From Actinomycetota bacterium (GTDB taxonomy: Bacteria > Actinomycetota > Actinomycetes > S36-B12): 14,527 nucleotides of DNA. Under the pieces are notes generated by a model, which saw only the letters and a list, made by a program, of their open reading frames with translations, had not been told where the DNA came from and ran no database searches. The translations under genes were made by a program, and so were the position numbers. Positions 6,235 to 13,046 of this stretch are shown here, in pieces (position 1 is the stretch's first letter; each line of letters starts with the position of its first letter). The DNA is taken from contig DMPC01000103.1 of the NCBI GenBank assembly GCA_003456155.1, positions 18,630 through 33,156 on the forward strand. The letters run 5' to 3'.

Positions 6235-7394
6235 GCGCCCGCGATGACGACGTCTACATCGTCGGCGCAGCCCGCACCGCATTCGGACGATACGACGGCG
6301 AGGATAACGAGCTCGCGGAGCAGGCGGTGCGCGCCGCCCTCGACGATGCCGGGATCATCTGGAGTGATGTCCAGTTCGCCGTCGGAGGCACCAACGGTGA
6401 GACCAAGCCCGACAACCTGGTGTCGCGCCTGGGACTGACCGGCCTGCCGTTCGTCACGGTGAAGAACGGCTGCGCCACTGGTGGCGTCGCCCTGATGACC
6501 GCGCGGAACGGACTCATCGCCGACGCAGCCGACATCGCCTGTGTCGTCGGCTACGACAACCATGCACGAGGAGCCTTCAATGCCTCGCCGACGCGCTACG
6601 GCATCGGCGACTGGTTCGGGCAGACCGGCATGATGGTCACGACGTCCTACTTCGCGCTCAAGATCCAGCGCTATCTGCACGATCACGGAATCGACCCCCG
6701 AACCCTCGGCTACGCATCCGAGAAGGCCTTCGCGTACGCGTCCCATCACCCCTACGCCTGGCGCCGCACGCCGGTGTCGGTCGACGAGGCCATGGATGCC
6801 GACATGATCAATGACCCTCTGACGCGCTTCATGTTCTGCTCTCCCGATGCAGGTGCCGTCTCGCTCGTCCTCGCGCGCGGGCGGCGCGCCTTCGACATGT
6901 GCGACAGGCCGGTTCGCCTCGCCTCGGTCGCTCTGCGCGGTCGTCGCCCGGGTTCCTTCGAGGTCTTCTCGACCTGGCTGTCGCCGGGGGAGCGCACCAG
7001 TCCTTCGATCGACGCTGCACGGGCAGCCTTCGCTGCCGCCGGCATCACTCCGGCGGACGTGCAGGTCGCGCAACTGCAGGACACCGAGAGTGGCGCGGAG
7101 ATCATCCACCTCGCCGAGACCGGGCTCGTCGAGCACGGTGCCCAGACGGCGGCCTACGAGAACGGGGACTTCTCCATCACCGGACGCCTGCCGGTGAACA
7201 CGGACGGCGGGCTGCTGGCGAATGGCGAACCGGTCGGGGCGTCGGGGCTTCGGCAGGTCCACGAGGTCGTCCGTCAGCTGCAGGGTCGGGCCGACGGGCA
7301 GCAGGTGCCAGGAGCCCCCAGTATTGGTTTCACGCACGTCTACGGAGCGCCGGGCATCAGCGCCTGCACCGTGCTCATGGCAGAGGGAGAGTGA
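6231..7394 (+). CDS. Thiolase-like (SCP-x/Ltp type) protein, possible retro-aldolase
   Basis: This 387-residue protein has a full thiolase fold of the lipid-transfer-protein/SCP-x branch. The acyl-accepting cysteine is retained as C81 in KNGCATGG. In ordinary SCP2 thiolases a later HDCF-type motif and a GHPxGA motif supply catalytic histidines. Here they read LQDTESGAE (282-290) and GEPVGASG (332-339), so both histidines are missing. A second cysteine lies at C379 in YGAPGISACTV. Ltp2 with its DUF35 partner shows that such altered thiolases can cleave C-C bonds as CoA-linked aldolases. That is a candidate role here, beside Claisen-type thiolysis with altered chemistry. Translation is coupled to the DUF35 gene upstream and almost touches the acyl-CoA dehydrogenase downstream. 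I recall the NGEPxGASG signature in other actinobacterial 'lipid-transfer' thiolases, so this may be a known subfamily without assigned chemistry. Confidence 0.88.
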   Translation: MSARDDDVYIVGAARTAFGRYDGEDNELAEQAVRAALDDAGIIWSDVQFAVGGTNGETKPDNLVSRLGLTGLPFVTVKNGCATGGVALMTARNGLIADAADIACVVGYDNHARGAFNASPTRYGIGDWFGQTGMMVTTSYFALKIQRYLHDHGIDPRTLGYASEKAFAYASHHPYAWRRTPVSVDEAMDADMINDPLTRFMFCSPDAGAVSLVLARGRRAFDMCDRPVRLASVALRGRRPGSFEVFSTWLSPGERTSPSIDAARAAFAAAGITPADVQVAQLQDTESGAEIIHLAETGLVEHGAQTAAYENGDFSITGRLPVNTDGGLLANGEPVGASGLRQVHEVVRQLQGRADGQQVPGAPSIGFTHVYGAPGISACTVLMAEGE

Positions 7395-7396
7395 CC

Positions 7397-8650
7397 GTGG
7401 CCGACCACGATCCGGAGCATCTGGCGTCCTGGCGCGCCGACGTGCGCGCCTGGCTCGCGTCCGTCGCCCCGCCGAGGACGGAGGAGGTCTTCGAGTGGGG
7501 TGTCGGTGATCCGCGGCTGCACATCTTCGTGTCGATGTCCCATGACGAGGAGGTCGCCTTCCTCGAGCGCGTGCGTGACTACCGGCGCCAGCGGTTTGAT
7601 GCGGGCTACGGAGCCATCTCCCTGCCCGAGGAGTACGGCGGCTCGGGGCTGCCCAGCGTCTACGCGGTCGCCTTCGCCGACGAGGAGCGCGAGTTCGCGG
7701 TGCCGCCATCGTCGGAGATCATCTCTGTCACGACCGGGCTGGTGGGGGCTGCCGTCAGCGTCTTCGGCACCGATGAGCAGCGCGAGCGCTTCGCGCGCGC
7801 CTTCCTTCGCACCGACCTCCTCTGCGCCCAGCTGTTCAGCGAGCCCGGGGCCGGATCGGACCTTGCGGGCCTCTCTACCAAGGCGGTGCGCGACGGCGAC
7901 GACTGGCTCATCACGGGCCAGAAGATCTGGAGCTCCAACGCCCAGTTCGCGGAGTACGGCTTCCTGCTCGCGCGCACCGATCCCGACGTCGTCAAGCAGG
8001 CCGGCATCACTGCGTTCCTCGTCCCGATGGACGCCCCCGGTGTGGAGATCCGGCCGATCCGACAGATGAGCGGTCCGTCGTCCTTCAACGAGGTGTGGTT
8101 CGACCAGGTCCGCGTCCCGGACTCCCTGCGCATCGGCGATGTCGACGCGGGCTGGAAGGTCGCGCAGGCCACGCTCGGCTTCGAGCGCACGTCCTCAGGA
8201 TCGGGGCACCGGCGCAAGGGCGGCACCGCAGACGATCTCGTCGAGCTCGCGCGCCATCTCGGCATGAATCAGGACCCGGTCGTTCGGCAGGAGCTTGCGG
8301 ATGTCTACATCCGCACCCGGCTCCACGCGGCGATGGTGGCCAAGGTCGCCCGTGCCACGGCTTCCGGCGACAAGCCCGGCCCGGCCGGCTCCCTCGGCAA
8401 GCTGCTCGCGTCCGACAACATGGTGCGCATCGGCGATGCGGCGGCGTCCATGCTCGGGACGGCCATGGTGGCCGACACGGGGGAGTGGGGTGAATTCGCC
8501 TGGACGGAGCATGTGCTCGGCGCACCGGGATACCGCCTCGCCGGTGGCACCGACGAGATCCAGCGCAACATCATCGCCGAGCGCGTGCTGGGCCTTCCGG
8601 CCGAGCAGCGCATGGACAAGGCTGCCTTCAAGGATCTCAGCCGGTCTTGA
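7397..8650 (+). CDS. Acyl-CoA dehydrogenase, glutamate-bearing type
   Basis: This 417-residue flavoprotein has the complete acyl-CoA dehydrogenase architecture. An N-terminal helical domain ends near EEYGGSGL (78-85). The middle beta-barrel has FSEPGAGSDLA (147-157) and QKIWSSNAQFAEYGFLLART. The C-terminal helical domain ends with GGTDEIQRNIIAERVLGLP (383-401). The medium-chain-type catalytic glutamate position (YEGT) reads AGGT here. E263 in LGFERTS instead occupies the helix-G position used by isovaleryl-CoA dehydrogenase and many mycobacterial FadE proteins, so it is the likely base. The enzyme would introduce an alpha-beta double bond into an acyl-CoA, passing electrons to ETF. The GTG at 7397 is preferred because GGGAG lies seven bases before it; the in-frame GTG at 7391, overlapping the thiolase stop, is too close to that site. 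It may partner the ACAD encoded at 9048-10136. Confidence 0.9.
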   Translation: MADHDPEHLASWRADVRAWLASVAPPRTEEVFEWGVGDPRLHIFVSMSHDEEVAFLERVRDYRRQRFDAGYGAISLPEEYGGSGLPSVYAVAFADEEREFAVPPSSEIISVTTGLVGAAVSVFGTDEQRERFARAFLRTDLLCAQLFSEPGAGSDLAGLSTKAVRDGDDWLITGQKIWSSNAQFAEYGFLLARTDPDVVKQAGITAFLVPMDAPGVEIRPIRQMSGPSSFNEVWFDQVRVPDSLRIGDVDAGWKVAQATLGFERTSSGSGHRRKGGTADDLVELARHLGMNQDPVVRQELADVYIRTRLHAAMVAKVARATASGDKPGPAGSLGKLLASDNMVRIGDAAASMLGTAMVADTGEWGEFAWTEHVLGAPGYRLAGGTDEIQRNIIAERVLGLPAEQRMDKAAFKDLSRS

Positions 8651-8684
8651 TGCCGGTCACGGGATCGCCGGTGGGGCAGGCAGC

Positions 8685-9035
8685 ATGATCGACGTTCCCC
8701 GAGCGGAGTTCGAGGAGCTCGTCTCGGATGCGCTCGACACGGTGCCGCCCGAGCTCGTGAGTCTGCTCGACAATGTCGTCGTGGTCGTCGAGGACGATGC
8801 CCCGGCGGATGATCCTGAACTGCTGGGCCTGTACTCGGGCGTGCCGCTCACCGAGCGCGGATCCTGGTACGCGGGGGCGCTGCCGGACCAGATCACGATC
8901 TACCGAATGCCCACGCTTGCGATCTGCGAGACCCGCGAGGAGGTGGTCGAGGAGGTCCGCATCACCGTCGTCCATGAGATCGCGCACCATTTCGGCATCG
9001 ATGACGATCGCCTCCACGAGCTCGGCTACGACTGA
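8685..9035 (+). CDS. Small HExxH zinc metallopeptidase-like protein (DUF1025/zincin type)
   Basis: This 116-residue protein resembles the minimal zincin family called DUF1025 or COG3824, common in actinobacteria. The N-terminus is acidic (VPRAEFEELVSDALDTVPPEL). A central GLYSGVPLTERG segment is followed by the zinc site VVHEIAHHFGIDDDRLHELGY, with H97, E98 and H101, plus D106 in the family's HxxGxD extension. There is no signal peptide, so it acts in the cytoplasm. Substrates for this family are not known to me. It starts 35 bases after the dehydrogenase stop with only a weak AGG ribosome site. It may be a passenger at the operon end rather than part of the catabolic pathway. Its stop is 12 bases from that of the convergent minus-strand gene. 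Confidence 0.86.
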   Translation: MIDVPRAEFEELVSDALDTVPPELVSLLDNVVVVVEDDAPADDPELLGLYSGVPLTERGSWYAGALPDQITIYRMPTLAICETREEVVEEVRITVVHEIAHHFGIDDDRLHELGYD

Positions 9036-9047
9036 GCCGCGGGCCGC

Positions 9048-10136
9048 CTACCAGTCGAGTAGTCGGGCGAGTCGTTCGCGATGCATGACGGCATCACCGA
9101 GGAAGGCAGCGTCGTAGCGCGCTCGCCGGAAGTACAGGTGGGCATCGTGCTCCCAGGTGAAGCCGATGCCGCCGTGCAGCTGGATCGCCTCTGCCGCCAG
9201 GGCGTTGTAGGAGTCCGACCCCCAGGCCTTGATGACGGAGGCCTCGGCACCGAGGTTGTCGGCGGGCCCCCATGTGACCTTCTCCAGCCCTGAGCGGGCC
9301 ATCTCGACGAGCATCAGGGCATCGGCCATGCGGTGCTTGACCGCCTGGAAGCTGCCGATCTCCCGGTTGAACTGCTTGCGCACCTTGATGTAGTCGAGGG
9401 TCATGTCGAAGCAGCGCTGGGCGCCACCGAGCTGATCTGCGCCCACCGCAAGAAGAGTGATGTCGACGGCGTCGGTCACGGCCTGCTCTCCGGACGTGCT
9501 CAGCACGACTGCGAGTGCTCCGTTGAAGGTCGCGGTGGCCGAGGGGCGTGAGAAGTCCAGCGAGGGCAGTGGAGTGATCGTCGCGCTCGCCGCCTCCACG
9601 GCCACGACCGCGACACCGTCGTCGGTGCGTGCCGCCACGACGAGAAAGTCGGCGCTGGCGCCGAAGGGCACGAATCTCACCGTGCCGTGCACGGCGTTGT
9701 CGACGAGCGTGCAGGAGATCCCCTCGGGATCCCAGCGCCCGAGGCTGTCGGTGATGGCCGGGCCGGCCACCTCTCCTGCGGCGATGCGCTCGAGATAGCC
9801 GGCAGCGGGCTCGCCGCAGGCGGCGAGGATCTGCCCGGCCAGCACGGTACTGCTCACGAACGGCACTGCTGCGAGTGTGGCCCCAAGCTCCTCTGCGACG
9901 GCGAGGATCTCGGCGAGTCCGCCGAGGCCGCCGATGCCCTCGGGGAGTCCCACCGCTGCGAGGCCGATCTCCTCCGCGAGCAGCCGCCAGAGGTCGGCAT
10001 CGAACCCGGTCGGGGAGGACTCCAGGCCCCGGACGGCCTCGGGGTACCCCGACTCGGTCGCCGCGGCCCGCACGGTCTCGCGCAGTTCGCGCAGTTCCGA
10101 GGGGTCCAAGGTGGCCAGCGGCAGTTCGCTCAGCAT
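9048..10136 (-). CDS. Acyl-CoA dehydrogenase family protein lacking both usual catalytic glutamates
   Basis: This 362-residue protein is a short, divergent acyl-CoA dehydrogenase. The N-terminal helical part includes LAAVGLPEGIGGLGGLAEI. The middle domain is degenerate, with AITDSLGRWDP where other members have a SEPGAGSD-type motif. The C-terminal domain is typical, with YIKVRKQFNREIGSFQAVKH (249-268) for FAD contact and QLHGGIGFTWEHDAHLYFRRA (319-339). The helix-G position reads ADQLGGA and the protein ends without a YEGT motif, so neither common glutamate position is filled. Actinobacterial steroid catabolism uses heteromeric dehydrogenases in which only one subunit carries the base; this could be the other subunit, with the protein at 7397-8650 as a candidate mate. 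The ATG at 10136 has GGAG four bases upstream. A longer reading to 10259 would consume the divergent promoter region. Confidence 0.88.
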   Translation of the reverse strand: MLSELPLATLDPSELRELRETVRAAATESGYPEAVRGLESSPTGFDADLWRLLAEEIGLAAVGLPEGIGGLGGLAEILAVAEELGATLAAVPFVSSTVLAGQILAACGEPAAGYLERIAAGEVAGPAITDSLGRWDPEGISCTLVDNAVHGTVRFVPFGASADFLVVAARTDDGVAVVAVEAASATITPLPSLDFSRPSATATFNGALAVVLSTSGEQAVTDAVDITLLAVGADQLGGAQRCFDMTLDYIKVRKQFNREIGSFQAVKHRMADALMLVEMARSGLEKVTWGPADNLGAEASVIKAWGSDSYNALAAEAIQLHGGIGFTWEHDAHLYFRRARYDAAFLGDAVMHRERLARLLDW

Positions 10137-10297
10137 GGGTCTCCGTCGGGTGGGTTTCCTTACGTGGTGAACAGTAAGTGTAGTCGCGTCGTGGTGGAGC
10201 GCAGCGGATGCGTGATCGAAGAGTAATCCGGACGGGGGCAGGAATGTTTGGACGTTCATGTAGATTGCGGTCTCACCCGAACGTGGAAGGCGGATTC
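10137..10297. promoter_or_regulatory. Divergent promoter region between the second acyl-CoA dehydrogenase and the binding lipoprotein
   Basis: These 161 bases hold two visible dyads. At 10159-10178 the sequence CTTACGTGGTGAACAGTAAG has perfect 5-base arms around a 10-base spacer. It is centred about 32 bases upstream of the minus-strand ATG, where a TetR-type repressor site would block transcription. At 10242-10257 GAATGT-TTGG-ACGTTC is an imperfect dyad with one mismatch. GAACGT recurs at 10279-10284, close to the start of the plus-strand gene. TAGATT at 10261-10266 could be a -10 box for the plus-strand gene, but no convincing -35 is seen. No regulator gene lies in the window. Confidence 0.5.
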
Positions 10298-11611
10298 ATG
10301 CGCAGGTCCCTCGCAGCGGCGGCGTTCGTCGCGACCTCCCTGGTGCTCGCGTCGTGCGCCATGCCGGCCGACGACCCGAACTGGAATCCGGAAGCGGCGG
10401 CAGACGCCGTGTTCGAGGAGGATGCGGCCGCCGAGGAGGCAGCCGGAGGCGAGGCCCTGGCGGCGGCGGACGCGGCTCTCGCGCCTCCCACCAGCATCGG
10501 CGTGGACGCCCCGCTCACCGCCGCTCCGGCGGCGGGTGCCCTCATCGTCAGCGTGCTGGACGGCTCCGAGTCGGACGCCCTCATGAGCGCCTCCATGGCC
10601 GAGGCGGCGGAGACCATCGGGTGGACCTATCAGGAGGTGGCCGGGGTCGACCCCGCGGACACGCTCTCGACGGCGCCAGGAGCCTTCGAGGAGGCGCTGG
10701 CCCTCAAGCCCGCGGGCATTCGTATCTCCGGTGCCTACGTCGATGCCATCACTGACGGCCTCGCGGCCGCTGAGGCGGCGGGCGTCCCGGTGATCTGCAC
10801 GGGCTGCTCCGGCGCCCCCGCCGGTGCGATCAAGGACACCAGCCTCGACGGCGACGCGCAGAACATCGAGTGGGCCAAACTGCTGGCCGCCTACGTCTAT
10901 GCCAACAAGGGAGCCGAGGAGGACGCCGCGGTCGAGATGTTCACCCTGCCGGTGCCGGCGCTGAACACCTTCGGCATCGAGTTCATCGGCCAGTTGGCGA
11001 CCCTGTGCCGGGAGTGCTCGGTGCTCGAGCAGCCCATCGATCCCGTGGCGCTGGCTGACGTCCCGCTGTTCGTGTCGGACACGATGAGCATCAGCCTCGG
11101 CCGGTGGGCCCTCCTGCAGTCGGGCAACGTCTCGGCGGGAGTGTCCGATGCCCTGTCCACGGCGCTCCTCTTCGAGCCGACCGTCATCGTCGGGCGCGGT
11201 GCGAGCGCGGCGGACATCGCAGCACTCCAGGCGACCCCGCCCGTCGACATGCCGGCCGTGGACGCGGAGAAGGTGGAGGCGGCTGCCGCGGCGGAGGACG
11301 CTGGTCCTGCTGCGGACGCTGCAGCGGCCGAGGACATCGCTGCGGCCGAGAGCACTGCTGACGCTCCGGGAACTCCGGAGCAGGCCGCTGCCCTTCAGGC
11401 CTGGACGGCGCTTCCCGTCCCCGTTCTCGGCTGGCGGGTCATCGACCAGTTCGCGCGTGTGCTGGGCGGCGAGGCGCTGGCCGAGGGCCCCCTGCCCTCC
11501 CAGCTGCTCACGGTGGCCAACGCGGGCGAGGCAGTTCTCGACGAGTCGGGCAACTACATCGGCATCGCCGACTACAAGGAGCAGTTCGCTGCCCTCTGGG
11601 GAGCCCAGTAG
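10298..11611 (+). CDS. Lipoprotein solute-binding protein (periplasmic-binding-protein fold) with Ala/Glu-rich insert
   Basis: This 437-residue exported lipoprotein starts MRRSLAAAAFVATSLVLASC. The lipobox LASC places the lipidated cysteine at C20. A low-complexity acidic tether (about 21-66) leads into a sugar-type binding-protein core from about 71. Core markers are GALIVSVLDG, ALALKPAGIRISG, two CxxC pairs at C167/C170 and C237/C240, and a C-terminal NYIGIADYKEQFAALWGAQ. It is a clear paralogue of the next gene over most of the core. Relative to it, residues about 320-368 form an extra Ala/Glu-rich segment just before VPVLGWRVIDQF. It would hold an extracytoplasmic ligand at the membrane face. 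No permease or ATPase gene is adjacent, so transporter, sensor or relay roles remain open. GAAGGCGG precedes the ATG. Confidence 0.84.
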   Translation: MRRSLAAAAFVATSLVLASCAMPADDPNWNPEAAADAVFEEDAAAEEAAGGEALAAADAALAPPTSIGVDAPLTAAPAAGALIVSVLDGSESDALMSASMAEAAETIGWTYQEVAGVDPADTLSTAPGAFEEALALKPAGIRISGAYVDAITDGLAAAEAAGVPVICTGCSGAPAGAIKDTSLDGDAQNIEWAKLLAAYVYANKGAEEDAAVEMFTLPVPALNTFGIEFIGQLATLCRECSVLEQPIDPVALADVPLFVSDTMSISLGRWALLQSGNVSAGVSDALSTALLFEPTVIVGRGASAADIAALQATPPVDMPAVDAEKVEAAAAAEDAGPAADAAAAEDIAAAESTADAPGTPEQAAALQAWTALPVPVLGWRVIDQFARVLGGEALAEGPLPSQLLTVANAGEAVLDESGNYIGIADYKEQFAALWGAQ

Positions 11612-11678
11612 GACGGCACGCAGGGAGTCACCTGCTCACGGTGGCTCCGCCGGGTGCTGCGGGTCGCGAAGGTCTGCC

Positions 11679-11710
11679 TGGAGCCCGTGTCGAACTCGAC
11701 ACGGGCTCCA
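11679..11710 (+). terminator. Long perfect hairpin after the lipoprotein gene
   Basis: TGGAGCCCGTGTCGA at 11679-11693 is followed, after two bases, by its exact reverse complement at 11696-11710. This gives a perfect 15-base-pair inverted repeat starting 67 bases after the stop. No T-run follows, so it may terminate as the tail-less hairpins of actinobacteria do, or protect the 3' end of the transcript. It separates the two binding-protein genes. Confidence 0.7.
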
Positions 11711-11763
11711 GTATCTCGAGTGGGGGCTGATCTGCCGCTGCTCCATGAGGCGGCTGGGCGAAG

Positions 11764-11783
11764 AGAAAGTGACCAGAAAGTGA
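11764..11783. repeat. AGAAAGTGA direct repeat upstream of the second binding-protein promoter
   Basis: AGAAAGTGA occurs at 11764-11772 and again at 11775-11783, a period of 11 bases, about one helical turn. The repeat ends 10 bases before the candidate -35 box, a typical activator position. Function is inferred from spacing only. Confidence 0.55.
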
Positions 11784-11793
11784 TCAAAAGCCC

Positions 11794-11822
11794 TTTGCAT
11801 TTCTAGGACGTGCAGGTACTTT
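11794..11822 (+). promoter_or_regulatory. Candidate sigma-70-type promoter for the second binding-protein gene
   Basis: TTTGCA at 11794-11799 and TACTTT at 11817-11822 are separated by 17 bases. The downstream box fits the TANNNT -10 pattern. The start codon at 11866 would leave a leader of about 35 bases. The region is markedly A/T-richer than its surroundings, consistent with a strong independent promoter after the preceding hairpin. Confidence 0.5.
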
Positions 11823-11865
11823 AGGCGGGCTCGGGTCATCAGGCCCTCGACTGGAAGAGAGATCC

Positions 11866-12987
11866 ATGCGCAAATCCACTGCAGCCATCGCCCTCGTGGC
11901 GGCGGGCTCCCTCGCACTGCTCGGCATGGCGCCGGCAGCCTCCTCGGCCCCTGCAGCGGCTCCTGCCGCTGATGGTGTCGCGCTGGCGAACAAGATCGTG
12001 GCGAAGTACAGCCCGTCCCCCAAGCGGATCGGCCCAACCACGCCCCTCACGAAGGTTCCGCCGAAGGGCAAGTTCGTCGTCATGCTGTCCAACGGCGGTG
12101 ACGAGAACAAGGTCCTCGACGAGGGCATCATGGCGGCTGCCAAGACCCTGGGCTGGACGTCCAAGGAGCTCGTGGGCGCCGTGGATCCTGAGACGCAGCG
12201 CAAGCTGTTCGACCAGGCCCTCTCGCTCAAGCCGAACTACATCCACATCTCGGGCATCGAGCCGTCGACCCTGTCCGACCTGCTCACCAAGGCGAAGAAG
12301 CAGGGCGTCGTCGTCATCTGCTCGGCGTGCATGAGCAAGCCGGTCTCGGCTCTCGAGGACACCCACATCGCGGGCCCGCGCCAGCTGGACCTCTGGGGCC
12401 AGATGATCGCGGCCTACACGGTGGCCAACACCAAGGGCAAGGCGAACGTCCAGGGGATCACGGTTCCGCTGTACCCGATCCTCGTCCGCTTCGACCAGTC
12501 GTACGAGAAGAACCTCAAGCGTCTGTGCCCGACCTGCACCTACGAGGCCAATCCGCAGCAGCTCACGGACATCTTCGCGGGCAAGGTTCCCTCGGCCGTC
12601 GTCAGCATCATGAAGGCGAACCCGACCACCAACTGGCTGGTCTCTGACCTCGGTGGCTGGATGGTCGGCGTTCCCGCCGCCCTGGAGTCGGCAGGTCTCA
12701 ACGGCAAGGCCCAGATCGGTGGCCTGACCGCCGGCAAGAGCAACATCCAGGGCCTGAAGGACGGCACGGAGTCCGCGTGGACCGGCTACTCCCTGCCCAT
12801 CGTGGGCTGGACGGTTGTCGACTCGATGGCTCGCCACTCGATCGGCATGCCGTACGACACCAAGGACCTGCCCACGCAGATCCTGACCCCGCAGAACATC
12901 GGTACTGCGGTCCTCACCCCCGAGGGCGACTACCTCGGCGTTAAGGACTACCAGGCCCAGTTCAAGAAGCTGTGGGGCGTCAAGTAG
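11866..12987 (+). CDS. Secreted solute-binding protein (periplasmic-binding-protein fold), non-lipoprotein
   Basis: This 373-residue protein is a paralogue of the preceding lipoprotein. It opens with a Sec-type signal (MRKSTAAIALVAAGSLALLG followed by MAPAASSAPAAAP). There is no cysteine near the cleavage region, so it is probably released rather than lipid-anchored. The core has GKFVVMLSNGG (68-78), ALSLKPNYIHISG, two CxxC pairs at C152/C155 (VICSAC) and C221/C224 (LCPTC), and a C-terminal GDYLGVKDYQAQFKKLWGVK. The CxxC pairs align with those of the lipoprotein. Unlike that acidic protein, this one is lysine-rich, with nearly all lysines encoded by AAG, as expected for high expression. It has its own candidate promoter and a strong terminator, so it forms a single-gene unit. 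The ligand is unknown. GGAAGAGA lies before the ATG. Confidence 0.86.
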   Translation: MRKSTAAIALVAAGSLALLGMAPAASSAPAAAPAADGVALANKIVAKYSPSPKRIGPTTPLTKVPPKGKFVVMLSNGGDENKVLDEGIMAAAKTLGWTSKELVGAVDPETQRKLFDQALSLKPNYIHISGIEPSTLSDLLTKAKKQGVVVICSACMSKPVSALEDTHIAGPRQLDLWGQMIAAYTVANTKGKANVQGITVPLYPILVRFDQSYEKNLKRLCPTCTYEANPQQLTDIFAGKVPSAVVSIMKANPTTNWLVSDLGGWMVGVPAALESAGLNGKAQIGGLTAGKSNIQGLKDGTESAWTGYSLPIVGWTVVDSMARHSIGMPYDTKDLPTQILTPQNIGTAVLTPEGDYLGVKDYQAQFKKLWGVK

Positions 12988-13005
12988 TTCTCAGCACTAT
13001 CTGCG

Positions 13006-13037
13006 CGAGGGCCCGGTCCGTCTGGACCGGGCCCTCG
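13006..13037 (+). terminator. Strong intrinsic terminator after the second binding-protein gene
   Basis: CGAGGGCCCGGTCC at 13006-13019 pairs perfectly with 13024-13037 across a four-base loop, a 14-base-pair GC-rich stem. It starts 19 bases after the stop codon. TCTTTC follows as a short T-rich tail. It should isolate the binding-protein transcript from the oxygenase gene. Confidence 0.85.
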
Positions 13038-13046
13038 TCTTTCCCC

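Noticed and set aside
4669..6282. A 537-residue minus-strand open frame opposite the MDR and DUF35 genes
   Set aside because: Its translation is low-complexity Arg/Gly/Asp/Ala-rich with no family motif, and it is antisense to genes with clear domains and ribosome sites. It is a GC-rich shadow.
7391..7396. GTG at 7391 as start of the acyl-CoA dehydrogenase (GTGA overlap with the thiolase-like stop)
   Set aside because: The GGGAG site is only one base away. The GTG at 7397 has a normal seven-base spacing. The two starts differ by two residues.
6165..7709. A 514-residue minus-strand open frame opposite the thiolase-like gene
   Set aside because: It has an arginine-rich, motif-free translation and lies antisense to a well-supported operon.
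10137..10259. A 41-residue N-terminal extension of the minus-strand acyl-CoA dehydrogenase
   Set aside because: The extension (MNVQTFLPPSG...) lacks family similarity and would cover the dyad-bearing promoter region. The internal ATG at 10136 has GGAG upstream.
10248..10276. TTGGAC at 10248 as a -35 box for the binding lipoprotein gene
   Set aside because: Seventeen bases downstream the sequence is TCTCAC, a poor -10. The only TANNNT match (10261-10266) is too close to it.
11866..11976. Lipoprotein signal in the second binding protein
   Set aside because: The signal peptide has no cysteine after its hydrophobic core, so no lipobox is present.
11839..12837. A 332-residue minus-strand open frame opposite the second binding-protein gene
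   Set aside because: Its composition is that of a reverse-strand shadow, with no ribosome site and no recognisable domain.
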